This document shows, in pieces, positions 45,032 through 57,050 of a stretch of 64,000 nucleotides of DNA (the stretch's first letter is position 1; every line of letters begins with the position of its first letter). The position numbers were made by a program, and so were the translations under genes. The notes beneath the pieces were generated by a model, which made no database searches, was not told the origin of the DNA, and saw only the letters and a list, made by a program, of their open reading frames with translations. The stretch comes from Bilabrum cf. latius (lineage: Eukaryota > Bigyra: Bicosoecida > Bigyra > Bicosoecida): the NCBI GenBank assembly GCA_965178125.1, contig OZ237758.1, positions 248,001 to 312,000 of the forward strand. Reading direction: 5' to 3'.

Positions 45032-46015
45032 ATGGCGGGCCGAGGTCGTGGAAGGGGGCGGCCGCCGGCCGGCAGCTCCCGTGAAATGCTCATGAATGCC
45101 GTGTAGAATCTGCAGGTGCAGGGAAGGGTCACGGATGGCGTCGGCGAGGACGGACCCGCCCCGGCGTACCCGATCATGACGCTGCCAAAGTTCGAGTTCA
45201 CGCAGCACGACGGAGAGCTGTGCCGCGTCGCCGCGCACCGGCGAGCAAAGATGAAAGAGTGCTGCTTTCACGTGGCCAGGGAGCACGAGCGTCTCGAGGT
45301 CGAGCGGCAGCCGTCGTTTGGGCCGGGGCCGGCGGCCGCTCCTCCCGGACGGCCTTCGTCGGCCTAGGCCTCGTCCGCCGCGGCCGGCGGCGTGCCGCCG
45401 CGCCAGGTGACCCTCATGCAGCGTCTGGAGCTGCTGTCCCTTGCCCGCAGCCGCATGCTGCCCCGGGAGATCCTTGGCATGCATCGGGCGGACCTGGCTC
45501 GGCTGGCGGCTGCAGCCAGCGGTGTGGCCCGGCCCCCTCCTCGCTCCGGGGCCAGGGGGGGCCCGGGGGGTGCTGCTGCTGGCCGGAGGAGGAGAGCTGG
45601 CGGTTCCTCGTCCTCCTCGTCTGCGTCTGCGGGTTCCAAGGGAGGGTCTTCGTCCCGGAAGCGGAGGCGAGTGGGCGCCGGCGGTGTCGGTGTGGCGGCG
45701 GCCGGCTCGGGCGACGAAGAGGAGTAGGAGGAGGAGGAGGACGACGAGGATGGGGAGGATGGCCTGGGCCTGGGCGTTGGGTTGGGAGAGGACGAGGAGG
45801 GTGGCGACAAAGGCGGGGGAGAGGGAGAGGGTGGCGATGAAGCGACTGGCGGGGCCGGGGCCGGGCAGGCGGGGGAGGGCGAGGAGGACGACGATGGGCT
45901 GGGGCTGGGCGGGGGCGAGCCCGAGGAGGGGGAAGACGAGGATTTCAACGATTACGCAGATGCTCACGGGGTGGATGACGACGACGAGGGGATGGACGAG
46001 GGGGACGAGCTGTGA
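45032..46015 (+). CDS. Probable RNA polymerase III subunit RPC7 (C31)
   Basis: 327 residues from ATG 45032 to TGA 46013. It starts MAGRGRGRGRP, like the Gly/Arg start of human RPC7. A central region LPKFEFTQHDGELCRV leads to a helix RRAKMKECCFHV, the place of the ELRETMK helix of that family. It ends in a very long Asp/Glu tail with DEDFNDYADAHGVDDDDEG, as in yeast C31 and human RPC7. A Ser/Arg nuclear-localisation-like stretch (SSSRKRRRVG) lies before the tail. RPC7 joins the RPC3-RPC6-RPC7 subcomplex needed for Pol III initiation. In-frame TAGs read as Gln: 45104, 45365, 45725. The assignment rests on overall layout and not on long sequence identity; another acidic nuclear protein cannot be excluded. 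Confidence 0.5.
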
Positions 46016-46527
46016 TCTGGTTCTAGTCTGCTCTCTGGGGCTCGAATCGATTCGATTCGATTCGATTCTGGGGGGGCTTGGCGCACGAGGCCCGAACGAT
46101 CCGGCCCTCGCTGGCAAGCAGTGAGAGCAGTCGCTGGTGCCGCCCTTGCGGCTAGGAAGTCCTCTGTCGGCCCATGCGTGGTACTGGGCAGGGCGTGGCT
46201 GCAGCTCCGGGTCTTGCGCGCAAGTCGAGCATCGCCGTGGAGAGCAATCGAATCCCCGAATCCGCTGGTTGCAGCTTGAAACAAGAGTTTAGCACTTGTT
46301 TGCCATCGGCACTCAATTTCTCCGTAAGATTATATGCACCCCGCAGCCAAAATGCAAGCCAGGTTTCCTTCCAGCTTGTGAGCTGTGTCTGTCACTGCCG
46401 CGCCAGCCATGCTTGGTGCGCAGCCAAGCGACTCGAACGCAAGCTCTTCTAAGTACATATGCACTATCAAATTGTACTTACGCGAAGCACTTGCTCTGTC
46501 CGCAGATATATCAACAATCGAAGCAGT
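46016..46527. other. Intergenic region upstream of the alpha-galactosidase gene
   Basis: About 510 bp. It has a short GATTC tandem run at 46046-46069. It resembles a T-loop motif but has no tRNA fold around it. No gene seen. Confidence 0.5.
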
Positions 46528-48039
46528 ATGCGAGGCAGGACGATCTTGAGCGATCTTGCATCTTCGAAGCACCCATCAAGCGCCCGGACCCTTGCAGCCG
46601 TGGCAGCTGCGTTTGGTGTTATATGTGCCCCTCTTGCGAGCGCCAAGGTGACGCCTGGAGTGCCCCGCGTTCCGCTGCAGGGTTGGAACACGTGGTGCAC
46701 GCAGAACCGCTGCACGGTCGACTGGTGCACGTCTTCCGAGGTGCTGGACGTCGCGCGCACCATGAAGGACCTGGGAATGATCGAACTCGGCTGGGATTGG
46801 ATCGCGCTGGACGACTGCTGGGGCGTCCGCAACAGCGAGACGCACGAGATCGAGGGAGACCCCTCTCGCTTCCCCGAAGGCATGCCCGCGTTTATCGACA
46901 AGGTGCACGCGCTCGGCTTCAAGTTCGGGCTGTACACGGACTGGGGCCCGAACGCTTGCCACTTTCCCTTCACGGGGTCGTGGCCCTACTACGCCGAGGA
47001 CACGAGCACGTTCGCCAAGTGGGGCGTGGACATGGTGAAGCTGGACGGGTGCAACCCCCCCCCGGGGCAGGAGCCCGAGCAGCTCGCCCAGAACTTCTCG
47101 TCGGCGCTGGCCGCCACTGGGGCGCCCATCTGGATGTACTTCCACTGCTGGCACACGCAGACGTGCGCCCAGTACGGCAACTCCTTCCGGGTGTACGATG
47201 ACCACCACGACGAGTGGTCCAGCACCGCCTCCGTGGTGGACTACCTCAGGGAACACAGGCAGCCCTTCTGGGGACCGGGGCCGAGCCAGGGCTTCCCTGA
47301 CCCGGACTTTATATTCACGGGAGGGGAGGGGTGCGGGGAGCACTCCGGCCCAGGGGTGCGGTGCCCCGGGCAGAGCGAGGAGGAGTACCGCAGCGAGTTC
47401 TCTCTGTTCTCCATCGGGGGCGGGCAGCTGATCTTCGCGACGGACCCGAGGAACATGACGGACTTCATGAAGAGCGTTCTCATGAACCAGGAGATTCTGG
47501 CCGTTTTCCAGGACACGGCGCACTTCGACAACATCACCGTGCTGCCCTACCAGCCGACCTCGTCGTCCTCGTCGTCGTGCTCGGTCTCTCTGGAACAGCA
47601 GCTCTCGCACGACTCTTGCGCGCTGGGCAAGAGCTTCGGCTGCTACGACGGCCGGGCGGAGATGTACACGAGCAACGGCTGCAGGGGCGTCTTCACCTGC
47701 GACGGAGTCGAGGGCGTGACGTGCGACCAGGACGGCTCCGGGACGCACGACTGCCCCTGTGTTCCCCAGCCCACCGAGGCGTGGGCGAGGCCCCTGTCGG
47801 GCAAGCAGGAGGGCTGCGTGGCCGTGGTGCTCTACAACCCCGGGGAAGCCCCCAGCGACGTGGGTGTCGACTTTCAGCAGCTCCCCGGGGTGCGGTGGGG
47901 CCCAGGCACCAAGGCCAAGGTGCGGGACCTGTGGGCGCACCAGGACGCGGGGCAGGCCACCGGGAGCTACCTCCGGAAGGGGGTGCCGGCGCACGGCAAC
48001 GCCATGGTGACGCTGTGCGACACCGCCTCAAGTTCGTGA
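46528..48039 (+). CDS. Secreted GH27 alpha-galactosidase
   Basis: 503 residues from ATG 46528 to TGA 48037. Removes terminal alpha-galactose from oligosaccharides or glycoconjugates. The start gives a signal peptide ending CAPLASA; an upstream in-frame ATG at 46459 would add 23 residues and spoil the leader. Family blocks are PLQGWNTWCT, LGWDWIALDDCW, FKFGLYTDWG and WGVDMVKLDGC, where the nucleophile Asp is about residue 173, followed by FSLFSIGGGQLIFATDPRNM. An insert rich in Ser and Cys (about 350-410) and a beta-sandwich end follow. No TAG codons. Cys-rich, fitting an extracellular enzyme. Confidence 0.93.
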   Translation: MRGRTILSDLASSKHPSSARTLAAVAAAFGVICAPLASAKVTPGVPRVPLQGWNTWCTQNRCTVDWCTSSEVLDVARTMKDLGMIELGWDWIALDDCWGVRNSETHEIEGDPSRFPEGMPAFIDKVHALGFKFGLYTDWGPNACHFPFTGSWPYYAEDTSTFAKWGVDMVKLDGCNPPPGQEPEQLAQNFSSALAATGAPIWMYFHCWHTQTCAQYGNSFRVYDDHHDEWSSTASVVDYLREHRQPFWGPGPSQGFPDPDFIFTGGEGCGEHSGPGVRCPGQSEEEYRSEFSLFSIGGGQLIFATDPRNMTDFMKSVLMNQEILAVFQDTAHFDNITVLPYQPTSSSSSSCSVSLEQQLSHDSCALGKSFGCYDGRAEMYTSNGCRGVFTCDGVEGVTCDQDGSGTHDCPCVPQPTEAWARPLSGKQEGCVAVVLYNPGEAPSDVGVDFQQLPGVRWGPGTKAKVRDLWAHQDAGQATGSYLRKGVPAHGNAMVTLCDTASSS

Positions 48040-48917
48040 TCTTGGCAGGTGACATGTCTGCCAGGCTAGTAGACGTGGCGGTCAGGCTGCTCTTTGCAGC
48101 TGCCGCTGCTGCTGCTCCTTGCTACTGCTGTGCGTTGTGGCCTGGGTTGCGCGCTCGTGTGAACGCTGGCATACAGGGTGAGCAATCGCACGACAGCGGC
48201 GCAAATCATGCTTGCACTAACCGTGGTGGCTTCAGAATGGCATTTTTGGTCATCCCCTTCGTGTTCATGATGGTATCCTCCAACAGTACCTGTAACCATT
48301 CGCCGTGTATGCGGCCGAGGTGACGATGTGTAATTGGATACAATACAAAGCGCCGCAATGAACTTAATTTGGGTCATGCTTCGACAACCACCACTCTTGC
48401 GCGCACCAGAGTGAAGGTGTGACAAAGTGTCCCCTGCTTGCCACGTTCCTGGAATTTAATCGCATATCAAGCGAGGTCATGAAGAGATACAAAGTATGTG
48501 CTTATATTTATATGGAGTTCATTGTCCAAAGTTTCTCATGAGTCGCACGAGGGACTTGGGGAAGCTTCGGAAGCTTTGGAATGAGTAAACCGGAACTGAC
48601 TTTTGGTCGCACCGTGCGACGCTTGGGTCAGCAACGACTTTGCGCACACTTGTAGCAGCTTTGGTGGACCCAGTTGTCTTGCGATTCCCTTAAACGTGTA
48701 ATACTATGTCCAGCATTGCCGAACACCACGGTCGTGCTCCCATGCTGAAGGCATCCAGCGCTATTCCCACGGGTGAGACCGACTGCGCAGCTGCGGGGGT
48801 AGGCGACCTCGTTGAGCGCCGAGAACCCGGTGATGCAGACTCTAAATTCCGTGCTGCGCGACAAGATTCTGTTTATTGTGCAACATAAATACAACTCCCG
48901 GCCTTGCAGAAGAATGC
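48040..48917. other. Intergenic region, no gene recognised
   Basis: About 880 bp, AT-richer than the genes on either side. Short frames on both strands show no similarity to known proteins. It includes the likely promoter of the phospholipase D gene. Confidence 0.5.
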
Positions 48918-51900
48918 ATGCCGAAAGACGGCGACGCTTCAAGTTGCGGAGCTGCTAGCGTCCTCAGCCTACACCCCGGGATTGCACCCTTCGCACCAGC
49001 GCGAAGAGACGGAACGTGCGCTCCTTTGCTGAGCGGAAAGGATTATTTTGCTTCTGCAGCGCACGCTATTCTCGGTGCCGAGCACCAGATTCTGCTTGCC
49101 GGCTGGTGGATCGATTTGGATCTGCCGCTCGTTCGCGGCTTGGAGCCTGACAAGATGCACGACTCGGAGGGCAAGTCTGGTCCAACTGCCTCGGCCACTG
49201 GTGTGCCCGGCGTGCTCACCCTCAGGCACTTGCTCCAGCAAAAGGCAGAGCAGGGCGTGCGAATCTTCGTGCTCGTGTACTGGGAAATCGCTGGAGTGGG
49301 GCTTGCAAACGACTCGACCAGCACCGTTGAAGCTCTCCGCAGCATGCACCCGAACATTCGGGCGCAGCGACATCCCGACCATGAGCGGCCCGGCGGCATC
49401 GGCATGCGCGCCCTTTGCGTGCACCACGAGAAGCTGCTGGTCATCGACGACCGCGTCGCGTTCGTGGGTGGGCTGGACCCAGCCCCCGGACGGTTCTGCC
49501 ATGCCCAGCGCGATCTGTGCGATCCAGCCAGCGTCGGGTGGCAGGGTGCAGACTACATGAACGACATGGGCATGGTCGGGTACATGCGGTGGAAGGCCGC
49601 AGCAGCCCAGCAGCAGCAATGGGAGGAGCTGCGTGCCAAGCGCGGGCTGGTCCCTACCACGAGTGGCACCAGAACCGCGACGGGATCGAGCGCTGCATCC
49701 ATCACGGAGCTGGCCGCCCTACCGACCAATGGCTCCGACATGCACGAGGCTGCGGCGAGCCTTGCGTCGGCTTCCCGTGGTCCGTCTACACCTCACGACG
49801 GGAGGATCTCAGGTGCGTCTGCTTCGGACAGGCAAGCACACGCACCTGCTGGGCCGTCTCCTCTTTCAGCCGGATCTAGAGGGTCGGCAATGGCCGGTCA
49901 GGAGGCGACGGCTGAAGGTGCAGACAAGACTGACGCGGTGACTGAAGACAATGTTCAGCTGGAGACTGCCCTGGAGAACCAAGCGGCTGAGTCTTTCTCT
50001 TGGTTCGGCTGCTGCCTGCCAGCGCCCACCAAGAAACAGCCTGGGCCACACAAATAGACCAAAGCAGCCGGAGCAGAGAAGGCCATCACGGGGTCTAAGA
50101 AGGTCAGCGCATAGAGCGTTGGGTTGGCCCAGCACGAGCCGGAGCGGGGGGCTACTTTAGGTGCGAGAGACGTCGTGCCCCGCATGCCCTGGCACGATGT
50201 GCAGCTTGCCATTCGAGGAGAAGCAGTCAAGGACGTGACCAGGCACTTTGTGGAACGGTGGGTGCATCACGCCAAAGAAGCTCTAGCGGCAGACCACGTG
50301 ACGGAGAAACCCGATGGGACGATACCAGTGGTAGACACTTCTACTAGTGTGTCTGCGGGCGCGCATGAGGGGGCCATCTCCATGGTTGCTCTGAAGGCGG
50401 CTGTCAGCGAATCCTGCCCGGCTGCATACCTCCAGCTGGTCGGAGACAAAGACGCAGCGGCACCGGATGCAGGCAATGTTGCGATCGGTGGCGCATCGTC
50501 CCACTCAGATGACACTGCCAGCAGCACGGCGTGCAGCTTGCAGGTGCTGCGTCAGGCAGGGCCGTGGAGCAACGGGCTGTCCACGCCAGACACTGGCATA
50601 GCCAGCGCGCACTGCAGCCTGATCCAGCAGTCCAAGCACTTCCTGTACCTGGAGAACTAGTTCTTCTCAAGCAGCTGCGGCGGCGACGGGGCACTGAATC
50701 GCGTGGGCCAGTGCCTGATCGATCGGGTGTCGAAGGCCATCAGGGACGGCAAGCCGTTCAAGGCGGTAGTGGTGCTGCCAGTGTACCCGGAAGGGGACTT
50801 GTGCGGGCCAGGACAGGCAAAAGCCATTGCGCACTTCTGCAAGCGGGCCGTGTCCACGAGCTCAACCTCGGTGATGGCGTCGCTGGCAAGGATGCACCCG
50901 GGCGTCAGACTCGCCGACTACATCGTGTTTCTGTCCCTGCGAGCATACGGCACGATGCCAGCCGGAGTGAGGGCAACGGAGCAGGTGTACGTGCACAGCA
51001 AGCTCCTCCTGGTCGACGACTCCCACGCACTCGTCAGCTCGGTGAACATATGTGACCGGGGGCTGCAACCCGACTACGACACGGAGATCGGCGTGCTGGT
51101 CGGCCCGCACTCGGACGGCAAGAACGGGATCGTGCGCTCTGTCATGGCAGGCACGTCCTTTGCCGCCACGGCCGCGGTCAAGACCATGCGCGAGGGGCTG
51201 TTTCGCCTGCACCTGGGCATTGGGTAGTCCACGTCGGAGGACCCCATCGATCTCACGGACCCTTGCAGCGACTCTGTCTACAAGGACCTGGTGCTCGCAT
51301 CAGCGAGACACAACACCCTCTGGTACGAGAAGACCTTCCCGGGAGCAAGGCAGTTCACAGACCCGGCGTACTGGGGTACTGTGGATGCCGAGGGGGACAC
51401 ACATGAGGCCAGTGGCCCGGTGGCAATCGTTCCAGGCCCGCACCTCGCCGCCCTCGAGGGCGTGCCATCGAGCGAGGACAGCGGTGCATGCAGGGTACCA
51501 GAGAGCCTGCTGCACCCGTTGGGCGAACGGCTGCCCACCGGCGATGCCGTGCAGCAGGAGCAAGATTCGCTACGGGCTGGGCTGGCGCGGTTCGTGGGAG
51601 GCCCTGGTGCCGGGCGGGCAGGACCAGAACACGGACAGCTGCCGCCCGACCATGCGTCTCCCATCCGCGTGCCCGCGGGCATGACCCTTGACGGGCTGGT
51701 GCGCGAGCACCCGATCGCGTGGGCGAGCATGCTGAGGCAGGATGTGATGAGTGCGGCGCCGAGCAGGTGCTTCGAGGCACACGTGCGGGTGGCAGCCAGC
51801 GAGAGAGAGAGCCGGGAAGGTGCGCCGGTGGGGCAGCTAGTGCTCTGGTCGGGAGCGCTGGGGCTCGGCACCGACCTGCTGGAGGGCATCGAGCGGTACC

Positions 51901-51938
51901 TCCCACCTGGTGTGCCCCCACAGGCAGTGCTCTTGTGA
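48918..51938 (+). CDS. Phospholipase D, two HKD motifs
   Basis: 1,006 residues from ATG 48918 to TGA 51936. Hydrolyses phosphatidylcholine to phosphatidic acid. HKD motif 1 is HHEKLLVIDDRVAFVGG (about residue 168) and motif 2 is HSKLLLVDDSHALVSS (about 692). MPWHDVQLAIRGEAV and HFVERWVHH are the conserved blocks after motif 1, and DRGLQPDYDTEIGVLV follows motif 2. No PX or PH domain is seen before motif 1. A long Ser/Ala/Gln-rich insert separates the halves. Four in-frame TAGs are read as Gln: 50055, 50112, 50658 and 51225. The one at 50658 sits in HFLYLEN-TAG-FF, where eukaryotic PLDs have the nearly invariant IYIENQYF Gln; this is the best single proof of the code. Confidence 0.93.
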
Positions 51939-52176
51939 CAACGATTATTTGGGGATTCTCCGCGTGCTTCGAATCTGTGCTTCATCTTCCTTGTCTGCCA
52001 ATGCACAAGGCTGCTCTGTAACACTCAGTTCGACGCGAATAGCACACCATTATGCACTTTATTTGTTAAAACTGATTGTTGGGATTGTCGTTCTGCCGTT
52101 GTTGGCTTGTGGCCTGTGGTAAGGTGCAGGGCTAGCAGTTGCACTTTTGTCATTTCAAACTCCGTCTGTCAACAGG

Positions 52177-55100
52177 ATGGAGCATGAAGGCATGATGCAT
52201 GCAGACGACCTGGCTTTTCTGTCTCAACTATCATACGGAGATGATATTTAGCGATGGGATGCTGAAAGCACTGAGGAGGGTCCAAATGTGGCCGTAGGCG
52301 ACGACACGGAATCAAGTGCACCTGTAGCACCACGTGCTGAGAGGCGACCGTCCGAAATGCCAGTGGGGCCCACAAATGTGCTCAAATCTCATCTGCAAGC
52401 CTGGGTATCGAGCTTTCGGCAAAGAAAGTGGGAGTGGAGGGCTGGAGTTTTGGCGGATGGACAGCGCCAGTATTTCCAAAAGCTGCGCGGCATCCACCAA
52501 TGGCATGCTTGGGTCGGAGACTTGAGGATGCGGGATCAAATGATTCGTGCAGCATGTGATCGCATGCAGCGCTACCGACTTCGGTAGTATCTGTAGCGAT
52601 GGGCGGGACGCACTCAAGACGTTCGCCGGATTCGGCGAGCCGCCGAGCACGTCTGCCTCGCTGTTTCTCCGAGCTGCAGATGTCGCCGTGCCCTGAGGCA
52701 CCTATGGACGAATCGCACTCGGCATCAGCAGCAACGCTGCAACGCCAGGGTCTCAAAGGTGTTCGCTCGCTCTGCTGCGCTCCGTCGGGGTCTGGCTACC
52801 TGGAGACGATTTGCCGCCGCTCGCCGCCCGATCCGAAGAGCCGAGCGCGCCGCCGGACCGGCGCTGATGCACCTGAAAGCTCGCTTAGCAGTCAGGAAGT
52901 GGATGCTCTCAGCAGCTGGATCAAAGCGAAGCAGGATGCTCATGCGCGTCGCGGAGTAGGCAGCCACAAGGATGCAGCTGAAGCGAGCAATGCAGCGGCT
53001 GCGAGCAAGTGCCCGGCAGAAACGGTCGCTTCGGTTCAGGGCAGAGCGCCTTGGGCAGCGGCTGGAGGTCATTCGCGCTCGAAGCGGGCTGATCCGGTGG
53101 CTTCACTGGGTCCGAGCTCGCCACACGCAGCGGTCCAAGATGGCCATCCTCCGCGTGACGAGTGCGAGGCACCAGGCCAGGAGGGCGTTTCGAACCCTGC
53201 GAGAGCACCACGGGACCAATCAGCTCGCCCGTGCGTCCGCTCGCACGGCGGAGGCGCACTGGAGACGTAGGGCGCTGACACGGGCGGTGAGGCTGTGGGC
53301 GGTGCGGGCGGCAAGCGCGCAGTAGGCCGCCATCGATGCAGGTGAGCTCCGAGTGAGGTGGAGGAGGTGGTGCCTGCACGTGCGACGAAGGCGCACGATG
53401 CGAGTGCTGGCTAGGAGCGTGGTCCGCAGCGGCCGCGCCGCACTTGCTCGCAGGCAGCTACTCCGCTGGAGGGCCCATGCGCGGCATCGCGCCGCGGAGC
53501 GATTCAACCTGAGGTGCGCCGCACTGTTCCGCAGGCGGGTGCTCCTGCACCGCTGGTACGAGGGGTGGCGAGCGGTTGCAACCGCTCGAAGAAGGCTCCG
53601 AGTCAAGCTGTTGGCGGCACGAAGCCACAGGAGGCGGAGGATCGTGCGTGCCGTGCTATTCGCATGGAGCAGGCAAGCCGTCGCGAACAGGGGGCTGCGA
53701 GGCGCCGCCAGAATGAGACGGCGGCGGCTGCTCGAGCTGGGTTTTCGGCTGATTGCTGCCCGCCAAATCCTACGGAGGCGCCGGGCTGCCGCGCTGCAAC
53801 GTGCCATCGAGGCGGGTCGCAGGGGCGCCACGCGAGCAGCGCTGAGGGCCTGGCAGCGGGTGCAGCGACGGGAGGCCGTGCTGCACGGCTCGCGCACTGC
53901 CGTGGAGCATATTCGCAGGAAAGGGTTGCTGGGCAGGTCGGTTCGTGTGTGGCTATAGAGGCTGCATCGCGCAGAGAGCCTGCAGCGCACTGAGGTAGCG
54001 GTGCAGCAGAGGCGGGCTGTGGCCGTGTCGCGAGCGGTGCTGACCCGGTGGGCATAGCTCCTGCGAATCAAGACTGCAAAACAGGAGGCGGCGCGCCGTG
54101 TGGTCGCATGGGTGCGAGCCAGTTGCGTCCTGGGTCCCGCCATGCGCACCTGGCGAAGGAAGGACGCAAGTGGGCGGCGGCAGGATGTGGCCATACGGAG
54201 AGCTGCGGGACTGTTTGCTTCGAGCCTTCGCAAGCGAAAGCTCTCGCGGGCAATTCAGTCGTGGCTGGAGGAAGCTCGGGAATCTATCCGCATCAAAGAA
54301 TCGATTCTTAGCTGCGCAGAGATGTCCGTTGAGCGCCGCTGCTGGTCGGCCCTAGCTCGGCTGAGAGGGCATGCCCTGAACAGAGCACGCACCCGTGCGC
54401 TGCAGTGGACTGCAGACTAGCATCGCAGGAGAACCTGCTAGGCAGGAGCTCTACTCAAGCTGGCCTCCCACGCTGCAGAGAGGTCCTTCCGCCGGCAGCA
54501 GCTGGAGCAGGCGTCGCGGTTGGTGGGGATGCACCTCAAGAAGCGGGCGTTTGGGAGGATGCGTCGGTTCGTCCTGCTCTTCTCCCGTCTGCAAGAGCGA
54601 CCGAAGAACATGCACAGCAGGCGACCCGGGGCGCAACCTGCTCCCAATCGACAAGACAGCCATGCGGTTGCTCTCCCTGGTTCTGCTGTCCGTCATGCGG
54701 ATCATCGGAGAGCGCCGACATAGTCCATCGCGCTGCTAGACAGGGCAATGTCCCTGCTGGGGGCAGATGACAGGTCTGGAGATCGGGAGCTGAATGCTTC
54801 CGGGCCCAGCACGACTGGCAGGGACCGGAGGTCGCCCGATCTTGGGGGTGACATGCACTGCTGGGCACCGCCCTCTCCTCCGCATCAACTCGCAGGCCAC
54901 GCGGCCCCAGCACACTCGCCGGGCTGGACGGCCCCCCCTTCCCCTCAGTCGAGCATTAGCAGACCGCGGCGACCTTCCGTCACAAGCTAGACCTCTTTGG
55001 CCAGCAGCGCAAGTCGGAGAGACCCGCCTAGAATCCCACCCTTCATGCGACGGGAGTGGCAGCAGCAGCAGCAGCAACAGCTGCGACCAAGGCGGCCATC

Positions 55101-56949
55101 CGTGGCAAGCGCCAGGACTGACTGCAGCACCAAAAGCACGCAGGCCGTGTCAGACCATCTGCAGCCTATCGTGGCTGCACTCGCGCCAAAACAAGCTCAG
55201 CATTCTAGCGACAGCCGGCACGCAGCCAGAGGATCGTTGATGCAGCCGCTTCAGCCCATACCGCCGCAGCAGCCCAGTGGGTATCAGAGTGAAGGCATTG
55301 CGCAGAAGCAGCTTCGGCGCCAGCCAACGCTCGTCCCACGCCCCCGAGATTTGGCTGGGTCTGGCAAACCTCGAAGGCAGGACCCTCGCACATCTGCTAC
55401 GGTCTCGTAGCACGCGAGCTACACGCAGGCGCGTACACCTGAGCGATCTGATCCAGCTGCCCTACCCGAGCCCTCAACGGACGCACGCACCAAGCACTAG
55501 CAAGCTGTATCCGCAATGCAGATCCATAGCGGCGCCCAGAGCTCCAACCAGCTCGCTATTTCTGCTTAGGGATGTGTGGGAGGGACCGGTGACACACCTG
55601 TGACCAGCGTATGCAACGAGGCAGCCGAAGCTAGCACTGCAGCAGCGCACACCGTTCCTGCAAGCAAGCAGGATGCGCCCGACCATCAGCAGCACCAGCA
55701 GAGCAACGAGAAGCAGCAGCGGCACTAGGCTCTTCCTGTGGAGACACCGCTATAGGAGGCAGCGAGTGCTTTTCCCTCGCCCGTCCTCGATCGAGCGGCC
55801 CAAGTCAGGCCAAGGTCTCCAGCAGGCCGTGCTGGTTTCTCAACCGGTGGCACAGGAGGATCTGCTGCAGATGACGACACGTCCGGCCCAATGGATCCGA
55901 TAACAGACGAGCCGGAGGTGAGATCGCTCGGTATTACCCCGAGCACAATAAAGCTGCCACTGCCGAGCAAGCAAGCAAAGAGACGGCCGGACTGGTCCTA
56001 CAGCATTGTGGTCGCGTCCGTGCAGCCAGCCATATCCGCCCCGGCTAGCAACGACCAGCCCAGCACCAGCGCCACCCAGCAGGCAGCCCAGGAAATTTCT
56101 GCGGTTCGCAGAGGGCAAGAACTCACTGGGTTTACCACCAGAATCAGGAAGCCCCTGTCGGTAGAGATGCAGCCGGCGGCTAGCGCTAGTCCCCGCGAAC
56201 AGAACGATGGAGCTAGCTCAGCCGGCGCAGCTCAGAACCGTGCGTCAGCACAAGCAGTGGGCGCTCAAGAGATCACACCAAGCGGGGTGCAGCCGGTGTT
56301 ACCGCAGGCCGATTCAGGCTTGGCTTCGAATGAAACTGGCGTATGGACTGCTAGGTCCGACCTTGAGCGGCTCCCCTGGATGGCAAGAGTGCCCGGTGGA
56401 GATCGTGACGGTGCGGCCAGTGTGACCAGTGCAGTATCCGGAATCAGTGGTATGTCCCTGCTAAGCGGGACCGCCTCTGTGCTACGAGCCGCCACAGGTG
56501 CGGGGAGGCAGGCAGCGGCTCAATGCAAGGCTAGCGCCAGCATAGGCGGAGTGCCATCGCCCAGCAACGAACCCCTGGCCTTCAGTTCAGGTCCTTCCGG
56601 GTCTCGCGTGGCTACCGAGGAAGTTTCACCATTGCTGCTGCAGCTGAGGCGTAGAGCGAAGTCAGCACTTGATGATGCCCATGCTGCCGAGTCGATGTGG
56701 CGAGACATGCAGGCGGAGTCAGCAAGCCGTAGCACCGCCTACTATGGCAAGTAGGGAGACTCCAGAGACATAGCTGAAGTCGCAGAAGCGGTACGTGACA
56801 CCGCAACTTCACTCAGAAGGCTGCGCGCTCGCACAGTGGTTTGGAGACACGTGGCAGATGGCCTGCGAGGCAAGCTCGGGGACAGTGCCTGGAGACTGGC
56901 ACTCGGGTAGGAGCTGTGGGCAGGGCTAGAGTAGTTTGGACTGTGTTGA
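52177..56949 (+). CDS. Sfi1-like centrin-binding repeat protein
   Basis: 1,590 residues from ATG 52177 to TGA 56947 in a single frame with 19 in-frame TAGs read as Gln. Residues about 60-800 are a run of Arg-rich helices each closed by a Trp at intervals of roughly 20-35 residues, for example ALRAWQRVQRREAV, RSVRVWL, VAVSRAVLTRWA, GPAMRTWRRK and LSRAIQSWLEEA. This fits the centrin-binding repeat of Sfi1, which builds filaments at centrosomes, basal bodies or spindle pole bodies. The C-terminal half is disordered, rich in Gln, Ser, Pro and Arg, with a short helical end. Read with TAG as stop the gene would be a string of unrelated fragments. It faces the IQ-motif gene tail-to-tail across 101 bp. 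Confidence 0.7.
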
Positions 56950-57050
56950 TTGGAACTTTTCATTGGTTTGCTGCGCGAAATAATGTAAATAAAGCAAAGT
57001 TTGGTACAAGTGGTGGCTCCGGCAAACCCAGCGACCAGCCTGGCCACATT

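Noticed and set aside
46040-46075. Possible tRNA T-loop from the GATTCGATTC run
   Set aside because: No acceptor, D or anticodon arm can be built around it; it is a short simple repeat.
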